This document shows positions 53,942-62,805 of a DNA stretch of 64,000 nucleotides, one piece after another. A model generated the notes under the pieces. The model did not search any database. It saw only the letters and a program-made list of their open reading frames with translations, and was not told where the DNA came from. The stretch covers positions 1 to 64,000 of the forward strand of contig JAHBVH010000006.1 in the NCBI GenBank assembly GCA_019637645.1, written 5' to 3'. Position numbers and translations under genes: made by a program. Positions within the stretch are counted from its first letter, which is position 1, and each line of letters opens with the position of its first letter. Source of the stretch: Caldilineaceae bacterium (GTDB lineage Bacteria > Chloroflexota > Anaerolineae > Caldilineales > Caldilineaceae).

Positions 53942-55966
53942 ATGCTAGAAGTCAAGAAGAAGGCTGTTTCCCGCCGGCAGTTTATCCAATTGTCGGCGAT
54001 GACGACGGCCAGTATTGCGCTTGCGGCTTGTGGTAGTAGCGCACCGGCAGCACCCGCCGGAGAAGCAGCACCAACCGCGGCCCCCGCCGCAGAGCAGGCC
54101 ACGGCAGCACCCGCCGCGGCCCCCGGCCAGTATAACGAAGCACCCATGTTAGCCGAACTTGTGCAAGCAGGCACATTGCCGCCCGTGGATGAACGCCTGC
54201 CCACCAACCCGCTGGTGATGGCGGTGGCCGAACAGATCGGCACCTATGGTGGCACCATGCGCCGTGGCTTCCGTGGCGTCTCGGATCGGTGGGGGCCCAC
54301 CAAGCTCCAAGATCGCAGCTTGGCCTGGTACGATCAGGATCTGAACATGCAACCCCGTCTCGCCGAATCATGGGAGATCAACGAAGACGCAACCCAATGG
54401 ACCTTCCACCTGCGCGAAGGCATGAAATGGTCCGACGGGACACCCTTCACCACAGCAGCAGTCCAATATTGGTATGACAACGAAGTACAGAACACCGATC
54501 TGACCGAATACAGCAGTGGGACAAACTGGAAAACCGGCCGCAACAACACTTTGCTCCAACTCGAAGTGCTCGACGATTACACCTTTACCTTTACCTTCGC
54601 CGATCCAAACCCGCTCTTCCTCTACAAAGTTGGCCGCGCGGCACCTTTCTCGCCCGGCCACTACATGCAACAGTTCCACATCAATCTGACCGAAGATCAG
54701 GACGCGTTGCAAGCCAAAGCATCCGAAGCTGGCTTTGAATCCTGGGCCCAATACTACACCGACCGTGGGTATTGGTACATGAATCCCGAAAAGCCCAGCG
54801 TTGGCCCCTGGATTAGCAAAAATGCCCTCTCGGAAGAGATCTTTGTCATGGAGCGCAATCCCTATTTCTTTGGGGTAGATGCGAATGGAAATCAGCTCCC
54901 CTACATTGATACCGTCAACCATCGGCTCTTTGACCAGCCGGATGTCTTCAACCTCTGGATCACCAATGGTGAAGTCGATTTTCAGAACCGCCATGTCGCC
55001 ATCGCCAACTTCACCCTCTTCAAGGAAAATGAAGGCAGCGGAGAGTACCAGGTGATGGTCGGCAGCTCCTCTGGTCACCAAGCGCTTCAACTCAACTTGA
55101 CAACCAAGAATGAACGGCTGCGCGAGTTCTTCAATCATCGTGATGTGCGCATTGCCTTGTCCATTGCGGTGGATCGGGAAGATCTAAACGAGTTGGTCTT
55201 TGACGGGCTCTTTACACCCCGCCAATACAGCCCGATCAGCTCTTCGCCCCAATACTACGAAAAGCTCTCCAATGCCCACATTGAATACGATCCCGAACAA
55301 GCCAATGCTCTGCTCGACGCCGCGGGCTACACCGAGAAGAACAGTGACGGCTTCCGGCTCTATCCTGATGGCAGTGGCGAAGAGATCAGCTTTATCATCG
55401 AAGGCACAGCGGATGTCGGTACACCAGACGAAGATGCCGTTCAACAGGTTGTGAAATATTTTGCGGCGGTTGGCGTGAAGGCTTCCTACAAATACTTCGA
55501 GCGCTCGCTTTACACCGAACACTATGAATCCAACGAGATCGAGGCGGCGTGGTGGGGTGGCGACCGCACCGTGGTGCCGTTGGCCGCGCCCATCATCTTC
55601 ACCGGGCAACAGCCAGACCGCCCCTGGTGCGCGGCGTGGAGCCTCTGGAAGCTCAATGGCCCAGACGATCCCAATGCCCAGGAGCCGCCAGCCGATCACT
55701 GGATCAACACGATCTGGTCGTTGTGGGATCAGATCGCAGCCGAACCTGATGCAACCACGCGCGACGAGCTTTTCACCCAGATCCTGGACATCTGGGCCGA
55801 AGAGTTGCCGATGATTGGGTATCTGGGTGAAGCCCCGGCTTTGATCATTGCCAAGAATGGGTTCCGGAACTATCTCCCAGGGCTCCCCGTTGACGATACC
55901 ACTGGTGACGAGCATCTGCTCCAAACCGAAACCTACTTCTGGGAAGACCCGGAAAGCCATACGTAA
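53942..55966 (+). CDS. Family-5 ABC solute-binding lipoprotein with Tat signal
   Basis: The 674-residue binding protein begins with a twin-arginine motif S10-R11-R12-Q-F inside [12 protein letters not shown] and a lipobox ALAAC (Cys30), so it is probably a Tat-exported lipoprotein. An Ala/Pro-rich linker of about 35 residues leads to the DppA/OppA-like fold: [36 protein letters not shown] and [21 protein letters not shown] segments. It is longer than classical OppA (about 540), as in the oligosaccharide-binding members known from Thermotoga. Start ATG follows AGGAGGACGTA. It is the first binding protein of the importer and is about half identical, by eye, to the second at 59693. Confidence 0.9.
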   Translation: MLEVKKKAVSRRQFIQLSAMTTASIALAACGSSAPAAPAGEAAPTAAPAAEQATAAPAAAPGQYNEAPMLAELVQAGTLPPVDERLPTNPLVMAVAEQIGTYGGTMRRGFRGVSDRWGPTKLQDRSLAWYDQDLNMQPRLAESWEINEDATQWTFHLREGMKWSDGTPFTTAAVQYWYDNEVQNTDLTEYSSGTNWKTGRNNTLLQLEVLDDYTFTFTFADPNPLFLYKVGRAAPFSPGHYMQQFHINLTEDQDALQAKASEAGFESWAQYYTDRGYWYMNPEKPSVGPWISKNALSEEIFVMERNPYFFGVDANGNQLPYIDTVNHRLFDQPDVFNLWITNGEVDFQNRHVAIANFTLFKENEGSGEYQVMVGSSSGHQALQLNLTTKNERLREFFNHRDVRIALSIAVDREDLNELVFDGLFTPRQYSPISSSPQYYEKLSNAHIEYDPEQANALLDAAGYTEKNSDGFRLYPDGSGEEISFIIEGTADVGTPDEDAVQQVVKYFAAVGVKASYKYFERSLYTEHYESNEIEAAWWGGDRTVVPLAAPIIFTGQQPDRPWCAAWSLWKLNGPDDPNAQEPPADHWINTIWSLWDQIAAEPDATTRDELFTQILDIWAEELPMIGYLGEAPALIIAKNGFRNYLPGLPVDDTTGDEHLLQTETYFWEDPESHT

Positions 55967-55989
55967 ACAACGCGCAATCTTAGGGTTGT

Positions 55990-56048
55990 GATTTCAGTCC
56001 TTGGCAGGATATCGGCCAGCCGCAGATATCCTGCCCAAGGCTAAAATC
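55990..56048 (+). terminator. Strong hairpin between binding-protein and permease genes
   Basis: CCTTGGCAGGATATC (55999-56013) pairs with GATATCCTGCCCAAGG (56025-56040) with a single bulged base, and the stem continues as GATTTCAG/CTAAAATC. The loop is 11 nt. Without a U-tract it may be a partial terminator or mRNA-stabilising structure that keeps binding-protein mRNA above permease mRNA. A smaller palindrome AGCCCTTAGGGCT follows at about 56072-56084. Confidence 0.6.
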
Positions 56049-56154
56049 ATTGAGGAGTTACACACTAGCCCCAGCCCTTAGGGCTTTGGCCGTGCCAAGG
56101 GCTAGGCTAGGCAAGCCGGAATAGGTAGCTCCGCATCGTATATCAGGAGGAGTC

Positions 56155-57141
56155 ATGCTGTTTTTTATCATCCGTCGGCTGTTGTTTATGATCCCTACGC
56201 TGCTCACAGCCTCGATGTTGTCTTTTATGATCATCCAATTGCCGCCGGGCGATTTCTTAACCTCATATGCCGCTCAATTACGCGCCCAAGGCGATACCGT
56301 CGATCAAGCTGAGCTGGACGCTTTGCGCGAGCGCTATGGCTTGGGACAACCCATTTATGTCCAGTATGGGAAATGGATGAGTGGGATTCTTTTGCGCAAC
56401 GACTGGGGTCAGTCGATGGAATGGCGCAAGCCCGTGCGCGATCTGTTGGGCGAGCGGCTGTGGTTAACGGTGGCCATTTCTGGGGCGGCCCTCTTAGTCA
56501 GTTGGTTCGTCGCCATTCCGATTGGGGTCTACTCGGCCACCCACCAATACTCTTGGCTCGACTATCTACTCAGTTTCTTTAGTTTTGTTGGGCTAGGGAC
56601 ACCAGGCTTTTTGTTGGCGCTGGTGGTTATGTTCCTGTCGCAATCCTGGTTGGGGCTCAGCGTTGGCGGCCTCTTCTCCGAAGAGTATATCCTAGCCCCA
56701 TGGAGTTGGGCCAAGGTGGTTGATATGCTCAAACACGTTTGGATTCCCCTCATTATCGTGGCGATCGGCAGTACCGCGGGCAATATCCGCATTACCCGCG
56801 CCAACTTGCTCGATGAACTGAACCGGCCCTATGTGGAAACCGCGCGCGCCAAAGGGTTGGAAGAACGCAAGTTGATCTGGAAATATCCGGTGCGGGTTGC
56901 CTTGAATCCCTTCTTTAGCACCGTTGGTTGGTCGCTGGCTACCCTGATCTCTGGCTTTACCTTGGTCTCGCTAGTGCTCAACTTGCAGACCATTGGCCCC
57001 TTGCTCTTGCGCTCGCTTACCTCGCAGGACATGTACCTGGCCGGCAGTATCATTTTCTTGCTGAGTGCCTTGACCATTGTTGGTACACTGATCTCCGATA
57101 TTTTGTTGGCGATTGTTGATCCACGTATTCGTCTCAATTAA
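56155..57141 (+). CDS. ABC importer permease, DppB/OppB type
   Basis: The 328-residue protein has the N-terminal signature IIRRLLFMIPTLLTASMLSF of DppB-type permeases, about six membrane spans and the EAA loop YVETARAKGLEERKLIWKYP. The ATG at 56155 is preceded by AGGAGGAGTC. It forms the membrane channel with the DppC-type protein. The periplasmic loop around LFSEEYILAPWSWAKVVDML is longer than in small-peptide permeases, fitting the large-binding-protein branch. Confidence 0.93.
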   Translation: MLFFIIRRLLFMIPTLLTASMLSFMIIQLPPGDFLTSYAAQLRAQGDTVDQAELDALRERYGLGQPIYVQYGKWMSGILLRNDWGQSMEWRKPVRDLLGERLWLTVAISGAALLVSWFVAIPIGVYSATHQYSWLDYLLSFFSFVGLGTPGFLLALVVMFLSQSWLGLSVGGLFSEEYILAPWSWAKVVDMLKHVWIPLIIVAIGSTAGNIRITRANLLDELNRPYVETARAKGLEERKLIWKYPVRVALNPFFSTVGWSLATLISGFTLVSLVLNLQTIGPLLLRSLTSQDMYLAGSIIFLLSALTIVGTLISDILLAIVDPRIRLN

Positions 57142-57251
57142 AGTTCACCATTGTTGTCTTTGCTCATCTGCTATCGATGGGGCCCGCAGCGCCCACCGCC
57201 AAAGCGTTCCGATACGCAAAGCCCAGATGAGCCCTTGTCTTGGAGAGAGTC

Positions 57252-58436
57252 ATGCAATCCGTAGAAAAAACTTGGTTTGAACGTGCCGAAGAAGAGCAGA
57301 ACCCAGCGGCTGATGAAGGCGTGGATGAGATTACAACCAAAGAAAAAAAGGTTTACGTTGCCTCTTATTGGAAGCTCATGTGGTGGCGCTTCTTACGCCA
57401 CCGGCTGGCTTTGATCAGCGCGGTTCTGGTGATTTTGATGTACCTCGTTGCAGCTTTTTGCGAAATCGTTGCACCGTACAATCCAGAAGAAACGTTTGCC
57501 AAATATAAGTTGGTGCCACCCACCCAGATCCGCATCTTTGACGAGGATGGCAACCTGCGCCGCCCCTTTGTCTATCAGATCGAACGGGATCGTGATCCAG
57601 AGACGCTACGCAGCATCTACACGGAAAATACGTCCGTCATCTACCCCATTCGCTTCTGGGTAGAGGGGACAGAATATAAATTGTGGGGCCTGTGGCCCAT
57701 GAAGGTCCGCCTCTTTGGGTTGGATGTCCCCCATGACGAACAGGGGATCTTTTTGTTAGGTGGCGATCGGCTCGGGCGCGATCTCTTCTCGCGGATCTGC
57801 TATGGGGCGCGCATCTCGCTAACCATTGGGCTAGTCAGCGTGGTGATCAGCCTCGTGTTGGGCATCTTCCTCGGTGGCCTCTCTGGCTACTATGGCGGAG
57901 CGCTAGATAACACGATCCAACGCTTGATCGAGTTTATCCGCTCGGTGCCCGAAATTCCACTTGTTATGGGGTTGGCCGCGGCCTTGCCAGCCGATTGGCC
58001 GGTGATTCGCCTCTACTTTGGCGTGACCGTCGTGCTCTCCTTCATTGGCTGGACAGGGCTAGCCCGTGTGGTACGCGGTCGCTTTCTCAGCCTGCGCGAA
58101 GAAGACTTTGTCATGGCCGCCCGGTTGGCTGGGGCCAGTGAACAGCGGGTGATCTTCCGCCATATGCTGCCCTCGTTTCTCAGCCATATCATTGCCTCCC
58201 TCACCCTAGCCATTCCCGCGATCATTCTTTCGGAAACCGGCTTGAGCTTTATTGGCCTAGGGTTGCGCGCCCCCGCCATCAGTTGGGGCGTGTTGCTCCA
58301 AGAAGCGCAAAATGTACGCTCCATGGCGCTTGCGCCTTGGGTTTTGACGCCCGGCATTGCGGTCGTGATCGCGGTGTTGGCCTTTAACTTTTTAGGTGAT
58401 GGCATCCGCGATGCTGCCGACCCCTATGCCAAATAG
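57252..58436 (+). CDS. ABC importer permease, DppC/OppC type, with periplasmic insertion
   Basis: The 394-residue permease starts at ATG 57252 behind GGAGAGAG. After a charged N-terminus of about 45 residues and the first helix comes an extracytoplasmic insertion of about 90 residues (from PPTQIRIFDEDGNLRRPFVY to WGLWPMKVRLFGLD). The usual GTDRLGRDLFSRI-like block, here GGDRLGRDLFSRICYGARIS, follows. The EAA loop is MAARLAGASEQRVIFRHMLP. This insertion is a feature of OppC-like proteins that accompany large family-5 binding proteins. It is 110 bp downstream of the B-type permease and 39 bp upstream of the D-type ATPase. Confidence 0.92.
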   Translation: MQSVEKTWFERAEEEQNPAADEGVDEITTKEKKVYVASYWKLMWWRFLRHRLALISAVLVILMYLVAAFCEIVAPYNPEETFAKYKLVPPTQIRIFDEDGNLRRPFVYQIERDRDPETLRSIYTENTSVIYPIRFWVEGTEYKLWGLWPMKVRLFGLDVPHDEQGIFLLGGDRLGRDLFSRICYGARISLTIGLVSVVISLVLGIFLGGLSGYYGGALDNTIQRLIEFIRSVPEIPLVMGLAAALPADWPVIRLYFGVTVVLSFIGWTGLARVVRGRFLSLREEDFVMAARLAGASEQRVIFRHMLPSFLSHIIASLTLAIPAIILSETGLSFIGLGLRAPAISWGVLLQEAQNVRSMALAPWVLTPGIAVVIAVLAFNFLGDGIRDAADPYAK

Positions 58437-58475
58437 CCGGGTGACTGGCCACCCAACGGAAGAGGAAAATCATTC

Positions 58476-59564
58476 ATGTCGGAATCGATCTACACAAAGA
58501 GTCAATCCCAATTACACAACCGCCCAATGAACGGTACTCCCCTGTTAGAGGTGCGCAATCTCAAGACGCACTTCTTTCTCCAACAGGGCATGGTACGCGC
58601 CGTTGACGGTGTTGATTTTACGGTCCAGCGCGGGCAAACGGTAGGCTTGGTGGGCGAAAGCGGTTGTGGCAAATCGGTCATGGCCCGCTCCATTATGCGT
58701 ATTGTCCCCTCGCCCGGCCAGATTACCGATGGCGAAATCATCTTTCATCGGAACCTCGACAAACACCGCAATGGCGCTAGCGCATTGGGTGAAGTTGTCG
58801 ATATGGTGAAGTTAGACGCCAAAGGGCCAGAAGCGCGCAGCATTCGTGGGGCGGAAATTTCCATGGTCTTCCAAGAGCCCATGACCTCATTGAGCCCAGT
58901 CCATACCATTGGCAACCAAATTATGGAAGCCATTCTCCTCCACCAGGATGTCAGTAAAGAAGCCGCCCGCGAACAGGCGATCGATGTCCTCACCAAAGTC
59001 AATATGCCTCAACCGGGCCGCATCATTGACCGTTACCCCCATCAGTTGAGCGGTGGTATGCGCCAACGAGCCATGATTGCGATGGCCCTCTCCTGTCGCC
59101 CCACCTTGCTCATTGCCGACGAGCCCACCACCGCGCTCGATGTAACCACCCAGGCCCAGATCCTAACGCTCATGCGCGATCTGCAGCAGGAATTGGGCAT
59201 GGCGATCATCTTCATTACCCATGATCTCGGGGTGATTGCCCAAATGGTTGACTTTGTGGTGGTCATGTACTTGGGGCGTGTAGTCGAGATGGCGGATGTC
59301 GATACCATCTTCTACAATCCGCAGCATCCCTACACCCAATCCCTGCTACGGTCGATCCCACGCTTGGGCCGTAAATCGGCAGAAGGCATCAGCAGCAAAC
59401 TTACCGCCATCCGCGGTTCGGTGCCCGATCCATACTCCATTCCGCAAGGGTGTCCCTTCCACCCGCGCTGCCGCAAAGCCATCAAGGGAGTCTGTGATCA
59501 AAAAGACCCGCCTTTCTTGGAAACCGAAGCTGGACACAAAGTGCGCTGCGTCTTATACGAATAA
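58476..59564 (+). CDS. ABC importer ATPase, DppD/OppD type
   Basis: The 362-residue ATPase has Walker [10 protein letters not shown], signature [10 protein letters not shown] and Walker [13 protein letters not shown], with H-loop ITHDLG. The LSGGMRQR form is characteristic of DppD. The C-terminal oligo/HPY domain contains [13 protein letters not shown], the Cys-rich site present in both Opp/Dpp ATPases. A segment inserted after Walker A (about residues 85-110, [20 protein letters not shown]) is slightly longer than usual. It completes the transporter with the F-type ATPase at 50863. Confidence 0.93.
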   Translation: MSESIYTKSQSQLHNRPMNGTPLLEVRNLKTHFFLQQGMVRAVDGVDFTVQRGQTVGLVGESGCGKSVMARSIMRIVPSPGQITDGEIIFHRNLDKHRNGASALGEVVDMVKLDAKGPEARSIRGAEISMVFQEPMTSLSPVHTIGNQIMEAILLHQDVSKEAAREQAIDVLTKVNMPQPGRIIDRYPHQLSGGMRQRAMIAMALSCRPTLLIADEPTTALDVTTQAQILTLMRDLQQELGMAIIFITHDLGVIAQMVDFVVVMYLGRVVEMADVDTIFYNPQHPYTQSLLRSIPRLGRKSAEGISSKLTAIRGSVPDPYSIPQGCPFHPRCRKAIKGVCDQKDPPFLETEAGHKVRCVLYE

Positions 59565-59570
59565 GGGGCC

Positions 59571-59601
59571 GAGCTGACAGCTCTTCCCAACCTGTCAGCT
59601 C
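59571..59601. repeat. Dispersed palindromic element, 10-bp arms
   Basis: GAGCTGACAG (59571-59580) and CTGTCAGCTC (59592-59601) flank an 11-nt centre. The same GAGCTGACAG arm occurs in the element at 37125-37207. It lies 7 bp after the D-type ATPase stop and before the second binding-protein gene. Confidence 0.85.
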
Positions 59602-59692
59602 TTGCCCAAGTGTCTTCTAACCTATGAACTGGTAATTCCCAAAGTATTGCTTCCCTCCCCAACTTATCTTTTGCCATGAATGAAGGAGAGCC

Positions 59693-61714
59693 ATGATGAA
59701 TCCAGAAAAGCGTATACGCGTGGTTTCGCGCCGCCAGTTTATTCAGCTATCGGCCTTGGCGGCGACGACGATCACCGTTGCGGCCTGTGGCGGTGGCGGT
59801 AGTGCGCCAGCGGCCCCCGCCCCGGCGGCAACCACGGCCCCAACCACCGCGGCCGCCGCCGCCCCGGCTGGCCCGCCCAGCCAATACAACGAAGCGCCGA
59901 TGCTCGCTGAATTGGTCGCCCAAGGCGAATTACCCCCCGTAGATCAACGGCTGCCCACCAACCCCACGATTGTGGAAGTTGAACAAGTGGGCAACTATGG
60001 TGGCGTCATGCGCCGCGGCTTCAAAGGCGTCTCGGATCGCTGGGGGCCATCAAAAGTGCAAGATAGTAGCTTGGTCCGCTATGATCTGAGCCTGACCAAA
60101 CATCCCGATCTGCTCGAATCTTGGGAGGTTAATGACGATGCCACCCAATGGACCTTACACCTACGCGAAGGGCTGAAATGGTCCGATGGCACCGACTTTA
60201 ACAGCAGCGCCTTTACTTGGTGGTCCGCGAATGTCTTGAATAATGCCACACTGACCCTCGCGCCACCGGTGAACTATTCTACGGGTAATCCTCGCGTCAG
60301 CGTAGCCATTGAAGCACCCGATGATTACACCTTGGTCTTCACCTTTGCCAACCCCAAGCCGCTCTTTATCGACTTTATGTCGCGCGATCAACCCTTTACC
60401 CCTGGTCACTATATGGAACAATTCCATATGGAGCTGACCGAGGACAAAACAGGGTTGGAAGAGAAGATCAAAGCGGCAGGCTTTGAAAGCTGGGATCAAT
60501 ATTACACCGACCGCACCAGTTGGTATCTCAACCCCGAGAAACCGACCGTCGGCCCCTGGCGCGCGGTCAATGGCATGGCAGAGCCCCTCTTTGTCATGGA
60601 GCGCAACCCCTATTTCCACCAAATCGATACAGCGGGCAACCAATTGCCCTATATTGATCACGTCAACCATCGCCTCTTTGACGCCAACGACGTGCTCAAT
60701 CTGTGGATCGTCAGTGGAGAAGTCGATTTCCAATCGCGCCATGTGGATATTGCCAACTTTACGCTGTTCAAAGAGAGCGAAGATGCGGGTAACTATCAGG
60801 TCTTCCTTGGCCCAACCTCCAATGGTCAGACCCTCTCGATCAATCATGCTAGCCCCAACGAACGGCTGTCGGGGTTCTTCCAGAATCGCGAGGTGCGCAA
60901 GGCGCTCAACTTGGCGCTGGATCGCGATGCCATCAATGAACTTGTCTACGACGGCTTAGGCGTGCCGCGTCAAGCCAGCCCCACATCGCAGTCGCCCCAA
61001 TACCATGAAGCCGCGACCTTGGCCTATGCCGAGTATGATCCAGAACAAGCCAATACGATTCTTGATGGACTGGGCTATACGGAACGGGATAGCGAAAACA
61101 TGCGGCTTTGGGATGATGGGAGCAACGAAGCGATCAGCTTCATCTTTGAAGGCATTGACGAAACCGGGACGCCTGGCTCCGATACGGCCCAATTGGTGAT
61201 GCAGCAGTTGGCCGCCATTGGCATCAAAGCGACCTACAAAGCCGTCGAGCGATCACTCTATGAAGAGCACTACACCTCGAACTTGCTCGACGCGGCTTGG
61301 TGGGGCGCGGGTCACGAGATCATGCCCTTCCTTTCCCATTCCAACTACTATGTGGGCGAACTGCTGGATCGCCCTTGGGCCGGGGCGTGGGGGCGCTGGT
61401 ATCGCGACAACAACGATCCCAATGGCACGCCGCCGCCCGATGGGCATTTCCTCTGGCAACAGTGGGAACTCTGGGGGCAAGCCTTGGTCGAAGCCGATGA
61501 AGCCAAACGCAATGAGCTTTTCAAACAGATTCTCGACATTTGGGCCGAAGAAATTCCAGCCGTCGGCATTGTCGGTGAATTGCCTGGCCCCATCATCATC
61601 AGCCGTGATCTACGCAACGTGGCGAATGGCTATCCCATCCAGGATGCTACCCGCGACGAATCGCTAGTCAACCCCGCTCAGCTCTTCTGGGAAAACCCAG
61701 AAGCACATCTGTAA
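59693..61714 (+). CDS. Second family-5 ABC solute-binding lipoprotein with Tat signal
   Basis: The 673-residue protein parallels the binding protein at 53942 along its full length. The twin-arginine motif is S12-R13-R14-Q-F in [12 protein letters not shown] and the lipobox VAAC (Cys32). Shared blocks include [37 protein letters not shown] and AWWGAGHEI, but binding-site loops differ, so it probably presents a related but distinct ligand to the same permease. GAAGGAGAGCC precedes the tandem ATGs at 59693/59696. A 12-bp hairpin follows the gene, ending the importer operon. Confidence 0.9.
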   Translation: MMNPEKRIRVVSRRQFIQLSALAATTITVAACGGGGSAPAAPAPAATTAPTTAAAAAPAGPPSQYNEAPMLAELVAQGELPPVDQRLPTNPTIVEVEQVGNYGGVMRRGFKGVSDRWGPSKVQDSSLVRYDLSLTKHPDLLESWEVNDDATQWTLHLREGLKWSDGTDFNSSAFTWWSANVLNNATLTLAPPVNYSTGNPRVSVAIEAPDDYTLVFTFANPKPLFIDFMSRDQPFTPGHYMEQFHMELTEDKTGLEEKIKAAGFESWDQYYTDRTSWYLNPEKPTVGPWRAVNGMAEPLFVMERNPYFHQIDTAGNQLPYIDHVNHRLFDANDVLNLWIVSGEVDFQSRHVDIANFTLFKESEDAGNYQVFLGPTSNGQTLSINHASPNERLSGFFQNREVRKALNLALDRDAINELVYDGLGVPRQASPTSQSPQYHEAATLAYAEYDPEQANTILDGLGYTERDSENMRLWDDGSNEAISFIFEGIDETGTPGSDTAQLVMQQLAAIGIKATYKAVERSLYEEHYTSNLLDAAWWGAGHEIMPFLSHSNYYVGELLDRPWAGAWGRWYRDNNDPNGTPPPDGHFLWQQWELWGQALVEADEAKRNELFKQILDIWAEEIPAVGIVGELPGPIIISRDLRNVANGYPIQDATRDESLVNPAQLFWENPEAHL

Positions 61715-61756
61715 CGTCGAAAACGGAGCGCCATCGGCGTCGTTCCGGTTCGAAAG

Positions 61757-61786
61757 CGCGGCCCAGGCAGCTTAGCCTGGGCCGCG
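61757..61786 (+). terminator. Hairpin terminator after the second binding-protein gene
   Basis: CGCGGCCCAGGC (61757-61768) and GCCTGGGCCGCG (61775-61786) are perfect 12-bp arms around AGCTTA, followed by only a short pyrimidine run. It is a likely transcription end for the importer operon, upstream of the PhyH gene. Confidence 0.65.
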
Positions 61787-61836
61787 TTCCATGTATGATG
61801 TCGTTCCCCGCAGGATAAAGATTTGGAGATGAACTC

Positions 61837-62694
61837 ATGCTAGCCACGCTCCCAGCAGTGGAAGTAACCAAGGAACAGATCGAGCAATTTCAGCAAGAAG
61901 GCTATGTCCTCATTGAAAATGCCCTAGACTCGTTTGGGCTCCAGCGCGTACGTACCGCGTTTGAACGAGTACAACAAGCCACCGAACCGGCGTGGCGTGC
62001 GATGATCCAAAGTGGTATTCTGAAGGGCGGCTACGGCCACGGCCCGGATGCCCATACCATGAGCAATGCCTATGAATTTGACAACCTCTTCCTCGATATT
62101 GCCGCCAATCCGGTCATCATGCCTCTGCTCGAAACGGTCATTGGACCGAGCTTACAGGCCATGGAAATTGTTGCGCACTGCCACCATGCCCACACCAACG
62201 CCCACACGGGTTGGCATCGCGATTGGCCGCCTTATCGCCACCCCCAATACAGCTTAAAGGTCAAGGCTTTTTATTTCCTCGACGATCAAAGCGAAGACAT
62301 GGGCTGCTTTACGATTGTACCGGGCAGCCATAAACGCGATGAAGATCCGCCACGCGATCAATACACGGGGGATACCCTGGAAGATATGCCCGGCCTCAAG
62401 AAGATGACCGGCCCCGCGGGCAGCGTCTTGATTTGGGATGTCACCCTATGGCACACGGGCACAGCCAACACCAGTGATCGCGATCGCCGGCTGCTGATCT
62501 ATGGCTATATGCCCTTCTGGATCAAAAAGTGGGAAAGCCAGCAACCCTCTCAACAGGTGATCGATTGGGCCAACACGCCCCAACGCCGCCAATTGATGGG
62601 AATTCATGCCGTCCATGGCCGCGCTTCCTGGGATCGCAAAGATGTCGAATATCTCCCAGAACATGCCGAAATGGTAAAAGCCAAGAAATTCTGA
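61837..62694 (+). CDS. Phytanoyl-CoA dioxygenase (PhyH)-family protein
   Basis: The 285-residue Fe(II)/2-oxoglutarate-type oxygenase has the facial triad His127-x-Asp129 (NAHTGWHRDW) and His206 (LWHTGTANTS), with Arg217 or Arg218 as 2-oxoglutarate ligand (DRDRRLLIYGY). A His-rich CHHAHT segment precedes the metal site. It belongs to a different branch from the 44934 protein; the two align only around the metal motif. The ATG at 61837 follows GGAG with 6-10 nt spacing. It is downstream of the importer terminator and upstream of a beta-sandwich protein, so it may act on the imported compound after release. Confidence 0.85.
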   Translation: MLATLPAVEVTKEQIEQFQQEGYVLIENALDSFGLQRVRTAFERVQQATEPAWRAMIQSGILKGGYGHGPDAHTMSNAYEFDNLFLDIAANPVIMPLLETVIGPSLQAMEIVAHCHHAHTNAHTGWHRDWPPYRHPQYSLKVKAFYFLDDQSEDMGCFTIVPGSHKRDEDPPRDQYTGDTLEDMPGLKKMTGPAGSVLIWDVTLWHTGTANTSDRDRRLLIYGYMPFWIKKWESQQPSQQVIDWANTPQRRQLMGIHAVHGRASWDRKDVEYLPEHAEMVKAKKF

Positions 62695-62718
62695 TAAAGT
62701 TAGCTTTGGCGTGAGCCT

Positions 62719-62751
62719 AAACCTGTCAGGTTTTCCAAACCTGACAGGTTT
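62719..62751. repeat. Dispersed palindromic element, 15-bp perfect arms
   Basis: AAACCTGTCAGGTTT (62719-62733) and AAACCTGACAGGTTT (62737-62751) flank TCC. Because each arm is itself nearly self-complementary, the element can fold as one or two hairpins. The core matches the 9931-9961 copy except for the three central bases. Confidence 0.9.
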
Positions 62752-62805
62752 GCGCCGATCCCATCACCAACGGTATCGCCCAAACAAGCAATCGACTTAG
62801 TGAGC

